Shown in pieces: positions 1-6,147 of a stretch of DNA of 6,209 nt. Location of the stretch: assembly GCA_020724945.1 (NCBI GenBank), contig DYFX01000056.1, positions 1-6,209 on the forward strand, written 5' to 3'. The DNA comes from Candidatus Paceibacter sp. GTDB lineage: Bacteria > Patescibacteriota > Patescibacteriia > SG8-24 > DYFX01. Position numbers and translations under genes: made by a program. The notes below the pieces were generated by a model that was given only the letters and a program-made list of their open reading frames with translations, ran no database searches and had not been told where the DNA came from. Each line of letters starts with the position of its first letter. Positions within the stretch are counted from its first letter, which is position 1.

Positions 1-112
1 TCACGACCAGGTCCTGGGTCGAGGTGCCCGAGAGGGTGTAGGTCAGGGTGAAGGTGGCTTCGGCGTCCGTGCCCAGGCGGGAGAGGCCGACGGAGTTCAC
101 GGTCGTGAAGCC
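1..112 (-). other. Start of a further extracellular beta domain, cut by the window edge
   Basis: About 37 residues follow the Ig-like domain: GFTTVNSVGLSRLGTDAEATF and then LTYTLSGTSTQDLVV. The alternating strand pattern continues without any stop or anchor motif, so the protein extends to the left of this window. It is too short to classify. Confidence 0.5.
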
Positions 113-1663
113 GTCGACATAGAAGGTCTCTTCGGCGTCGGTCTCCGACGCGTCGGCCCCGTACGCCTTCACCGTCGTCGTGTGGTTCCCGCGCGAGAGC
201 AGTCCGACGGAAGCCGTACAGGTCGCGGAGCTGACCGCAGGCGCGTAGGTGCAGGTGTGCTTCAGCTCTCCGGGGCCGGTACCGTCGAGATAGATCTCGA
301 TCGAACTGATGTCGCCGTCATATGAAGCCGCGGCGATGAGCACGACGCTGTCGACGGTCGAGGGCGTCGCGGGCGTGTGGGTGACGGAAGTGATCGTCGG
401 GCCGTCCTGGAATTCCAGCGTCGTGCCGTCCGCGCCCGCCGTCGCCGCACCGCTGCCGCCCTTCGCGCCGCCGACGACGCTCAAGCCGCATCCGGTATAC
501 GACTTCGCATTGTAGTATACCGCGATACGACCGCCCCCGCCTCCGCCTCCGCCGAAAGATCCGTTCGATGCGCCGGCTCCGCCGTCGGCGCTGATGCAAC
601 CGGTCGATCCGGTCCATGTCGTGGCGCTGATGAGCACCGATCCGCCCGCGCCGCCGCCGCGTTCGTTGCCGGTGGCGTCCTCGCCGTCGGCATCGATCGT
701 GCCGTTCACCGTGAGCGTGCCCGAAACATCGATGCGGATGACGCCGCCGCCTTGGCCGCCCGTGTCGACCGTGTTGGTCGTGTCATCGCCGCCGCCGGAA
801 CCCATCGTTTCGGGCCAGGCGGAATCGCCGTAGGTGCCGCCGCCGGCCTGTCCGCCTGAACCCTGTCCGCCCGCGCCGCCGTGTCCGCCGCCGCCGCCCT
901 GCAGTCCGGTCGCGCCGGCGCCGGTCCCGGTCGCCGCATCGAAACCGCCGCCGGTCGCGGTGATGGCGCCGCCGGATTGGAGATCGAGCGTCGTGGCGGA
1001 GAGCAGGATCCTCCGGATCAGGCTCGTCGAGTTCTCCGTGTGCGTGACGGTGCCCCCGCTCTGGACCGTGACGGTGCCGCAGGTGAAGGTCGCGCTGTCC
1101 ACGAAGTTCAGGTTGCCGCCGGAACCGAGCGTGAGGGAGGTGCAGCCGCCGCCGAAGGTCAGGGTGTTGTCGATCGAACCGTTCGTGACGGTCATGTTCG
1201 AGACGCCTTCAAGCTCGCCGGCGGCATCGAGGTCGACGCCGTCAGGATTGAAGGTGCTGCCGCCGGGGTCGAGCTTTCCGCCGCCGTCCACCTGGATGCA
1301 CGGCCGTACCGACCCGCCGAAGGTGAAGGATCCGAACGCGGTCTTGCGGAAGGTGAAGAGGTTCGGGATGCGGAAGCAGGTGCCGTTGCGGATCGTGATG
1401 TTCTTGAAGCGCTGGATCAGGGAGCCGGTCAGCCGCGTCTTTCCCGCGCCCGAAAGGTTGTTGTTGTCGACGACGAGATCGCCGTCCTCGTCCGCCGCCG
1501 CCTTGATGAAGATGGTGCCGGCGCCGCCCTGGCGTCCGCTGGTGCCGCCTTGGTTGCCGCCCAGCGCGCCGAAGGCCTGCTTGGTCCAGCTGTTCGGGTT
1601 CCCGCTCGTGTAATAGATGGCGATGCGCCCGCCGCCGCCGCCGCCGCAGGCTTCGGACGCGGG
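1..1663 (-). CDS. Downstream continuation of the giant surface protein beyond the in-frame TGA (partial, possibly a broken-gene fragment)
   Basis: In exactly the same reading frame as the upstream 1468-residue segment, every codon from 1661-1663 down to 2-4 is sense: 554 codons with no stop. The translation is plainly the rest of the same protein. It opens with PASEACGGGGGGRIAIYY, the motif expected in the middle of a unit whose first half lies before the TGA, then continues through a GGAGTIFIKA strand, a DNNN turn, an ITIRNG strand, a complete Gly-rich half-unit ending GGGGGGGRIAVYY (R1848), and an Ig-like domain. No plausible own start codon or ribosome site exists near its beginning: the first in-frame ATG is at 1193-1195, inside a conserved repeat. 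It therefore depends on readthrough, or is the untranslated remnant of a gene broken by a nonsense change, or the TGA is a sequence error. Unlike the first part it is Cys-bearing (nine Cys). The C-terminus lies outside the window. Confidence 0.85.
113..403 (-). other. Ig-like domain after the Gly-rich repeats
   Basis: About 97 residues starting GPTITSVTHTPATPSTVD. The phrases DSVVLIAAASYDGDISSIEIYLDG, C-T-Y...A-T-C, and GNHTTTVKAYGADASETD follow the familiar pattern of bacterial Ig-like domains that begin P-x-I-x-x-V and contain S-I-E-I-Y-x-D-G and a late H-x-x-x-V-K-A-x-A strand. Two Cys, at positions 1940 and 1951, are placed as in the disulfide of such domains. The role is probably a stalk or ligand-binding module, not catalysis. 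Confidence 0.65.
404..1000 (-). repeat. Repeat unit 5, Gly-rich half only (positions 1691-1889)
   Basis: This unit starts at SATTLDLQSGG. It contains a long Gly-rich block with GGGGGHGGAGGQGSGG, then GSGGGDD (1757-1763), GGGVIRI, GGGAGGSVLI and seven Gly before RIAVYY (R1848). It ends near TTLEFQDG without the SIFLKD, DNGN, TLTGGG and FDDIDV phrases, so it is a half-length terminal unit. A Cys pair (positions 1825 and 1861) flanks the RIAVYY strand. It passes directly into the Ig-like domain. Confidence 0.82.
1628..1645 (-). repeat. (GGC)n polyglycine tract beside the in-frame TGA
   Basis: Six consecutive glycine codons (positions 1476-1481), mostly GGC, lie 18 bases past the TGA. Similar tracts precede the RIA strand in every unit. 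Being trinucleotide repeats, they can change length by slippage without altering the frame, but they are hard to sequence and assemble. Confidence 0.7.
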
Positions 1664-1666
1664 TCA
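1664..1666 (-). other. In-frame TGA interrupting repeat unit 4
   Basis: The codons read RANGAA-TGA-PASEAC-GGGGGG. The sister units read, around the same place, ANGGNAVSNQ-GGG (unit 1), TGGNADNAN-GGG (unit 2), DGGSGLSGE-GGG (unit 3) and DGGAGASNGSF-GGG (unit 5). Counting from the shared A-[NDT]-G, the TGA column is Ala in units 1 and 2 and Gly in units 3 and 5. A single transversion from GGA (Gly) would create it. The same frame is open for 554 codons after it and 1468 before it. Confidence 0.9.
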
Positions 1667-4600
1667 TGCCGCGCCGTTCGCACGGACGGTGCCGGTACCG
1701 GCGATGGTATTGGTCGCCGCGTCGATCCAGACGGAGCCGCCCGCGCCGCCGCCGCCGTCGCCGCCCGCCTTGCCCGTGTCGCCGTTGGCCGAAACCGTGC
1801 CGTTCACGGTGATGGTACCGCCGGAGCCGATGATGAGCCGGATGACGCCTCCGCCCGCGCCGCCCTGCTGTCCGGCATTGGCGGTGTCGTCACCGCCGCC
1901 GGAGCCGGCTTCCTCGGGCCGTTCGATGAAGCCGTAGCTCGCGCCGCCGTCGCCGCCGCCGCCCACCGATCCGCCGTCGCCGCCATAGGCTCCTCCGCCG
2001 GCCGTGCTGTTTCCGGCCGTCTCGCCCTTGCCGGGCCCGTTCTGCGCCGCATACCCGCGCCGATCGGCATCGATGAACCCGCCCGACTGCACATCGATCG
2101 ACGAGGTCGCGCTGATGTCGACGCGGTACTGGATGGACGCGGTGTTCGAGGCGTGCGTCACGATGCCGCCGGAGGGGATCGTCAGCGTGTCGAGGAAGAA
2201 GCGCGCATAGCGATCCTGGCTGAAGCGGCCCGTGACCGAGAGCGTCCCGAAGTTTTCCGCGAACGGATAGTAGTTCTCGTTGGCGAGGGCGAACTCGGCA
2301 TCGGAGGGCACCGCGAGCGAAGCGAGGTTCAGGTTCGCTCCGCCGGCATGCGTGAAGACGGCACCGGCCGAGAGCGACAACGATGTGACGCCGCCGCCGG
2401 CCGAGAAGTTCCCCGTCGCGCCGTGCGTGAACGCGCCGCGCAGGACGGTCAGTCCCGTCACGACGGAGATCGTGCCGTCGTTCGTGACATCGATGTCATC
2501 GAAGGTGAACGATCCGCCGCCGGCCGCGAAGGCCGCGCCCGAGAGCGTCTGCAGGCTGGGCTGCAGGCTTCCTCCGCCCGTAAGCGTCCCGCCGGCGTCC
2601 AAGGCCAGCGTCTGCGTCCCGGTCACGCGGTACTTCGAACCCTCCCGGATGGTGATGCTGTCGTAGGTCTGGTTCCCCTGCGTCTGATCCGTGAAGTGCG
2701 CGTCGGCGCGGTTATCGTTGTCGATGACGAGGTCGCCGTAGTCCTGCGCGTCGAGCTTCAGGAAGATGCTGCCGGCGCCGCCGGCCTTCGTGGTACTGGT
2801 GCTCTGCGATCCGCTCGCGCCGCCTCCGACACTGTAGGGCGCGGGAGCGGAGAGGGCGTTGCTCGCCGCGTAGACCGCGATGCGTCCCCCGCCTCCGCCG
2901 CCTCCGCCTTCTCCCGAAAGCCCGCTTCCGCCGTCGGCCGTCATCGTTCCGGCGCCGTCGAGCGCCGCGCCGGCCGCATCGATGAAGATGCTGCCGCCCG
3001 CGCCGCCGCCGGCATCCTGGGCTCCTGTGACGGTCGAACCGCCGTCGGCGTCGATGATGCCGTCGATCGTCACCGTCGCGCCGGAATTCGCCGCCAATCG
3101 GACATAGCCGCCGCCGTTGCCGCCCGTCCCGCTGGAGTCGTCTCCGCCGCCGCCGGAACCGAGCTCGTACGGCGCCGTCGCCGAATCATAGACATTCCCG
3201 CCGTGGCCGCCGCGTCCGCCGTGGCCGCCGCCGTCCGCGAAGCCGCCCGTCGCGCCACCGCCGGGGCCGTTACCGGCCGTATTGTTCCCGCCGCCGGTGT
3301 AACCGCGCGCCTTCGCGAAGACGCGTCCGCCCGAAGCGATTTCGATCGAGCTCGTGGCGCTGACATCGAAGCGATAAAGGTACGACGCGGTGTTCGTGGC
3401 GTGCGTCGCGATGCCGCCCGTCTGGACCGTGAACGCGTCGACGAAGAGCGTCGCATACCGGCTCAAGTTGAAGGTACCGGCCACCGTCAGCGCGCCGAAG
3501 GATTCGTGGAAGGGGTGGTATTTCTCGGAGGTGATGTTGAAGGTCGCCCCGGTCGGCACCGTGAGCGAGGTCAGGTTGAGGTTGGCGCCCCCGTCCTGCG
3601 TGAAGGTCGGTCCTCCGCCGCCGAACGAGAGACTCGTGACGCCGCCGGACGCGGGGAAGTCCCCCGTCACCCCGTGCGTGAACGATCCGTCTTCGATCGT
3701 CAGCGCGGTGACGGTCGCGATGTCGCCGTTGTTGACGACATCGATGTCGTCGAAGGTGAAGTTCGCGGTCGGGGGCGTGAAGGTGCCGCCAGCATCGACC
3801 CGCAGCGTCGCTTGCGTCGTACCGCCGCCGGTCAGCGTCCCGCCGGTGTCGAGCGTCAGCGTCTCTCCGTTGCCGATCGCGTAGGTCGCGTTTCCGGCGA
3901 TCGTGATGTCCTTATAGGTCTCGCTGGCGTTCAGCTGCGGCGTATCCACGCTCGTATTGGCCGTGCCGTTGTCGACGATCAGCGTCGCATAGGTTTCCTG
4001 ATTGTCCTTGCGATAGATCGTGCCGGCGCCGCCATCGCGACCGACGAAGCCGCTCTGGTTGCCCTCGTCGCCCCCACGGGCGTTGAGCGTGATGCTCGAG
4101 GCGTCGGTGTCATAGTAGAGCGCGATGCGACCGCCGCCTCCGCCGCCTCCGCCGTTGGCGTTGTCGGCGTTGCCGCCCGTCGCCGTGACGCTGCCATTGC
4201 CCGTCAGCACCGAGGTCGAAATGTAGACGGAACCGCCCGCGCCTGCGCCGGCGTCGCTGGTCGTCGTGCTGACGCCATCGACCGTGATGACGCCCGACAC
4301 ATCGATGGTGCCGGTCGATGATGTCGTCATCAGACGAACGGCCCCGCCGCCGGTACCCTGCGTGTTACCTTCGTCGGTCGCGCCGCCGGAGCCGATGGTC
4401 GAAGGGTCGGAAACGCTGCCATACGCGCCTCCGCCGAGCGCGCTGACTTCGGCGCCGCGGCCGCCGTCGCCGCCATGTCCGCCGCCGCCGCCGGTGTTCG
4501 AGCCGCTCGAGCCTGCACCTGGCCCGTTCCCGACGCTGTACCCGAAGCCGTCGAGGCTCACGGAAGATCCCGTCTGGAGCTCGATGCTGTTGGTCGCGCT

Positions 4601-6070
4601 GACGATGAGCTTGTGCGTCTCGGCGGTCGTGTTGTTGGCGTGCCGCAGGACCGAACCGCTTTTCGCGACGAGTCGGTCGACCCAGAGCGTATCCGCCTGC
4701 TCGACCGTGAAGGTCGCGCCGGTATCGATGGTCAAGTCGTGGATCCTTCCTCCATCACCGGCGCTGAAGGTCGCGGTCACGGTCTGGATGTCATACGCGA
4801 GGTTGCGGAGGACGAGGTCGTGCGTACCGGCGAAGTCCGCGTTGTGGTCGATGTCGACATCATCGATGAGGAAGGTCGTCGATCCAGAGTCGAAGGCGCC
4901 GTTGATGGTGAGGCGCGGCTGCTGGGTGCCGCCGCCGGTCAGGACGCCGCCCGAAGCGAGTTCCGTGGCATAGGTCGCGGGGACATGGTAACGGGCGCCG
5001 TTGCGGATGGTGAGGTTGTCGATGAGGTAGGTCGAGGACGCCGTCTGGTCGGTGAAGTTCGCGTTGACGCGGTTGCCGTTGTCGAAGATGAGGTCGCCGT
5101 TGGCCGCCGCCGCGTCCTTGAGGAAGATGGAGCCCGCGCCGCCCGGCGTGAAGAAGCCGCTCTGATTGCCGGGGGCTCCGGCGCTCGCGCTGAAGGCGAT
5201 GTTCGAGGCGTTCGCGAGCGTCGAATACATGACGGCCACGCGGCCGCCGCCGCCGGAGCCGCCGCCCTGGTTCGAGACGGCGTTTCCGCCGTTGGCGCGG
5301 ATCGTCGCCGTGCCGGAAGCCGGACCGGACACCGTGCCGTTCGTCGCGTCGATCCAGATGGAGCCGCCCGCGCCGCCGCCGTGGTCGGCCGTCGTCGCAC
5401 TTCCGCCATTTGCGGTGATGATGGAACCGGAACCGAACGAGACGGATCCGCCGTCGGCCACGAAAATCTTGACCGCGCCGCCTCCGGCGCCTGCGCTGCC
5501 GGTCTCGCCGTCGTTGGCGCCGCCGGAGCCGAGCGTCGTCGGGGCGAAGGCCGAACCATAAGGAAGATTGGTGTTGTTGCCGCCGCCGCGACCGCCATGC
5601 GCGCCGCCGCTCGCGAAGCCTCCGGTAAGGCCGCCGCCTGGCCCGCCGCCGTTGCGGAAGCCGCTCGTCACGATGCCTGCGGCGTATCCTTGCGTATCCG
5701 CGGTGATCGTCCCGTTCAACACGAGATCGTCGACGATGACGGTCACGCCCGTCCCCGCGCCCGTGTCCGCCTGTGCCGTCACGATGACCGCGGCGTCGAT
5801 GGTGAGCGTTCCCGTGTAGACATGCGTGCCGGCGGCCCACTCGCAACCGACGGAAATCGTGACATCGTTGCCAGTGGCGCACGGAGCGGCCATCGTCGGT
5901 TTCGGATTCGAGAGCGTACCGGTCATCACGAAGATGGACGCCAGGATGCAGACGCGGAACCGGCGGAAGGTCTTTGAGCGCAGTTCGCGCAGGACCGCAC
6001 GCCGAAGCAGGCTCACGCGTTCAGCGAGCCGAGCCAAGAGATTCAAGATGGCGGGCGTAATGCGCCTCAT
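1664..6070 (-). CDS. Giant glycine-rich repetitive secreted surface protein (adhesin-like), N-terminal 1468 residues up to an in-frame TGA
   Basis: This is the main gene: 1468 codons from ATG at 6068-6070 to TGA at 1664-1666. It begins with an Arg-rich n-region (residues 1-39), a hydrophobic stretch VCILASIFVMTGTL (40-53) and a likely signal cleavage near PTMAA/PC (58-64), so export is expected. A short Cys-containing cap (C64, C76) precedes tandem units starting near residues 109, 491, 904 and 1320. Each unit carries, in order, a Gly-rich block, a GSGG-x-x-D acidic motif, GGG-[AV]-[VI]-[RK] strand, GGGAGGS[IV] strand, [GR]-G-x-[RT]-[IV]-A strand near R277, R648 and R1063, an SIFLKD-like strand, a DN-x-N turn, a TLTGGG turn and an FDDIDV-like strand. 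This resembles secreted beta-solenoid or adhesin repeats; no catalytic motif is visible. The chosen start is the only one that retains the whole export signal, although its ribosome site is weak. The frame continues open beyond the TGA, so this is probably not the natural C-terminus. I do not recognise a named gene. Confidence 0.93.
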   Translation of the reverse strand: MRRITPAILNLLARLAERVSLLRRAVLRELRSKTFRRFRVCILASIFVMTGTLSNPKPTMAAPCATGNDVTISVGCEWAAGTHVYTGTLTIDAAVIVTAQADTGAGTGVTVIVDDLVLNGTITADTQGYAAGIVTSGFRNGGGPGGGLTGGFASGGAHGGRGGGNNTNLPYGSAFAPTTLGSGGANDGETGSAGAGGGAVKIFVADGGSVSFGSGSIITANGGSATTADHGGGAGGSIWIDATNGTVSGPASGTATIRANGGNAVSNQGGGSGGGGRVAVMYSTLANASNIAFSASAGAPGNQSGFFTPGGAGSIFLKDAAAANGDLIFDNGNRVNANFTDQTASSTYLIDNLTIRNGARYHVPATYATELASGGVLTGGGTQQPRLTINGAFDSGSTTFLIDDVDIDHNADFAGTHDLVLRNLAYDIQTVTATFSAGDGGRIHDLTIDTGATFTVEQADTLWVDRLVAKSGSVLRHANNTTAETHKLIVSATNSIELQTGSSVSLDGFGYSVGNGPGAGSSGSNTGGGGGHGGDGGRGAEVSALGGGAYGSVSDPSTIGSGGATDEGNTQGTGGGAVRLMTTSSTGTIDVSGVITVDGVSTTTSDAGAGAGGSVYISTSVLTGNGSVTATGGNADNANGGGGGGGGRIALYYDTDASSITLNARGGDEGNQSGFVGRDGGAGTIYRKDNQETYATLIVDNGTANTSVDTPQLNASETYKDITIAGNATYAIGNGETLTLDTGGTLTGGGTTQATLRVDAGGTFTPPTANFTFDDIDVVNNGDIATVTALTIEDGSFTHGVTGDFPASGGVTSLSFGGGGPTFTQDGGANLNLTSLTVPTGATFNITSEKYHPFHESFGALTVAGTFNLSRYATLFVDAFTVQTGGIATHATNTASYLYRFDVSATSSIEIASGGRVFAKARGYTGGGNNTAGNGPGGGATGGFADGGGHGGRGGHGGNVYDSATAPYELGSGGGGDDSSGTGGNGGGYVRLAANSGATVTIDGIIDADGGSTVTGAQDAGGGAGGSIFIDAAGAALDGAGTMTADGGSGLSGEGGGGGGGGRIAVYAASNALSAPAPYSVGGGASGSQSTSTTKAGGAGSIFLKLDAQDYGDLVIDNDNRADAHFTDQTQGNQTYDSITIREGSKYRVTGTQTLALDAGGTLTGGGSLQPSLQTLSGAAFAAGGGSFTFDDIDVTNDGTISVVTGLTVLRGAFTHGATGNFSAGGGVTSLSLSAGAVFTHAGGANLNLASLAVPSDAEFALANENYYPFAENFGTLSVTGRFSQDRYARFFLDTLTIPSGGIVTHASNTASIQYRVDISATSSIDVQSGGFIDADRRGYAAQNGPGKGETAGNSTAGGGAYGGDGGSVGGGGDGGASYGFIERPEEAGSGGGDDTANAGQQGGAGGGVIRLIIGSGGTITVNGTVSANGDTGKAGGDGGGGAGGSVWIDAATNTIAGTGTVRANGAA
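2114..3361 (-). repeat. Repeat unit 3 of the giant protein (residues 904-1319)
   Basis: This unit is 416 residues, starting at SATSSIEIASGG. It has GNGPGGG, GSGGGGDD (971-978), GGGYVRL, GGGAGGSIFIDA (1021-1032), eight Gly before RIAVYA (R1063), GGAGSIFLKL (1097-1106), DNDNR, TLTGGG (1162-1167), FTFDDIDVTN, AFTHGATGNF, GGVTSLSL, GGANLNLASL, YYPFAENFG and RYARFFLD. Line-by-line correspondence with unit 2 through this second half suggests a relatively recent internal duplication. Confidence 0.88.
3362..4600 (-). repeat. Repeat unit 2 of the giant protein (residues 491-903)
   Basis: This unit is 413 residues, starting at SATNSIELQTG. It has GNGPGAG, GSGGATDEG (560-568), GGGAVRL, GAGAGGSVYI (608-617), a run of eight Gly before RIALYY (R648), GGAGTIYRKD (680-689), TLTGGG (745-750), FTFDDIDVVN (771-780), SFTHGVTGDF, GGVTSLSF, GGANLNLTSL, YHPFHESFG and RYATLFVD. 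Its second half is closely similar to that of unit 3, and DNA similarity is visible, for example around 3739-3760 against 2487-2508. Confidence 0.88.
4601..5746 (-). repeat. Repeat unit 1 of the giant protein (residues 109-490)
   Basis: This unit is about 382 residues. It runs from the strand VIVDDLVLNG through GGGPGGG, the acidic motif GSGGANDGE (181-189), GGGAVKIF, GGGAGGSIWIDA (231-242), GGGGRVAV (273-280), GGAGSIFLKDA (310-320), DNGNR, LTIRNGARY and GVLTGGG (375-381) to IDDVDIDHN. Its last third differs from units 2 and 3: it lacks the FTHG and GGVTSLS phrases and carries a shorter variant, which accounts for its shorter length. Confidence 0.85.
5885..6070 (-). other. Extended N-terminal export signal
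   Basis: Residues 1-62. The n-region is unusually long and basic, about 39 residues rich in Arg with few acidic residues, beginning MRRITPAILNLLARL. A hydrophobic h-region (40-53) and a c-region ending PTMAA before PC follow. The order fits a Sec signal peptide with an extended n-region of the kind seen in some very large secreted proteins. A Cys at residue 64 sits two residues past the probable cleavage site but lacks a proper lipobox, so I do not call a lipoprotein. An alternative internal start at M49 would destroy the signal. Confidence 0.65.
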
Positions 6071-6079
6071 GGTTTCGTT

Positions 6080-6094
6080 CCGGGTTCTTCCCGG
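6080..6094 (-). promoter_or_regulatory. Short 5-bp hairpin just upstream of the start codon
   Basis: CCGGG (6080-6084), a TTCTT loop and CCCGG (6090-6094) make a perfect 5-bp stem with a 5-base loop, ending 10 bases before the ATG at 6070. No T-run follows on the minus strand, so it is not a good Rho-independent terminator. It could reduce ribosome access in the leader, but its small size means it could be fortuitous. Confidence 0.3.
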
Positions 6095-6103
6095 ATTCGG
6101 CCC

Positions 6104-6118
6104 CTCCTCCGCGAGGAG
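6104..6118 (-). promoter_or_regulatory. Hairpin enclosing a GGAGGAGG element in the leader
   Basis: On the plus strand, CTCCTC (6104-6109), a three-base CGC spacer and GAGGAG (6113-6118) form a perfect 6-bp inverted repeat. In the minus-strand transcript the 3' arm is GAGGAG followed by GGG, a Shine-Dalgarno-like sequence paired with its own anti-Shine-Dalgarno-like arm. It lies about 34 bases before the start codon. A role in ribosome standby or translational control is inference; a chance palindrome in GC-rich DNA is also possible. Confidence 0.35.
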
Positions 6119-6147
6119 AGGCCTGATCCGTGAACGACCTGTCTCCG

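Larger units (their letters stand above)
1001..2113 (-). repeat. Repeat unit 4, split by the TGA (positions 1320-1690)
   Basis: This unit is about 371 codons, starting at SATSSIDVQSGG. Before the TGA it follows units 2 and 3 closely: NGPGKG, GSGGGDD (1389-1395), GGGVIRL and GGGAGGSVWIDA. After the TGA it resumes with GGGGGGRIAIYY (R1482), GGAGTIFIKA, DNNN and NITIRNG, then diverges. The TLTGGG and FDDIDV phrases are replaced by sequence with Cys pairs at positions 1565/1591 and 1643/1664 and phrases such as FGGGCTSLTLGSGGNLNF, a degenerate form of GGVTSLS...GGANLNL. The shared phase across the TGA shows that both sides belong to one repeat. Confidence 0.82.
6071..6147 (-). promoter_or_regulatory. 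77-base intergenic leader upstream of the giant gene
   Basis: This is the gap between the TGA of the upstream gene and the ATG at 6068-6070. I see no convincing -10/-35 pair. There is also no canonical Shine-Dalgarno at normal spacing: the 12 bases before the ATG read GGAACGAAACC-like sequence, which is weakly purine-rich only. A strong GGAGGAGG element sits about 34 bases upstream, too far for ordinary initiation, and no ATG, GTG or TTG codon lies between it and the ATG. Two short inverted repeats occupy most of the gap and are listed separately. Neither is followed by a T-run on the minus strand, so neither looks like an intrinsic terminator. Co-transcription with the upstream gene is plausible. 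Confidence 0.4.

Noticed and set aside
1242..1667. A 141-codon minus-strand frame starting with an ATG that overlaps the TGA (ATGA), resembling translational coupling
   Set aside because: The product is Arg-rich and low complexity, being the +1 shadow of the polyglycine repeat. The in-frame continuation of the repeat protein is the real coding frame across the region.
1651..1680. Two compensating frameshifts instead of a nonsense change
   Set aside because: The frame is identical before and after the site and the repeat phase is kept, so one substitution is simpler. Compensating indels in the GC-rich tract cannot be fully excluded without reads.
881..4321. A 1146-codon open frame on the plus strand opposite the giant gene
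   Set aside because: Its translation is a featureless Arg/Ala/Gly/Val/Asp-rich string with no domain phrases, while the minus strand shows a signal peptide and ordered repeats. High-GC glycine codons read in antisense rarely give stops, so this is a composition shadow.
5879..5881. Lipoprotein signal at C64
   Set aside because: The residues before the Cys (TMAAP) do not form a lipobox with a hydrophobic residue at -3 and a small residue at -1.
4475..5977. A 500-codon plus-strand open frame
   Set aside because: It has the same antisense-shadow composition (Arg, Val, Ala, Asp) and covers units 1-2, where the minus-strand frame is clearly coding.
6080..6118. Intrinsic terminator of the upstream gene
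   Set aside because: The stems are short and no U-run follows either one on the transcribed strand.
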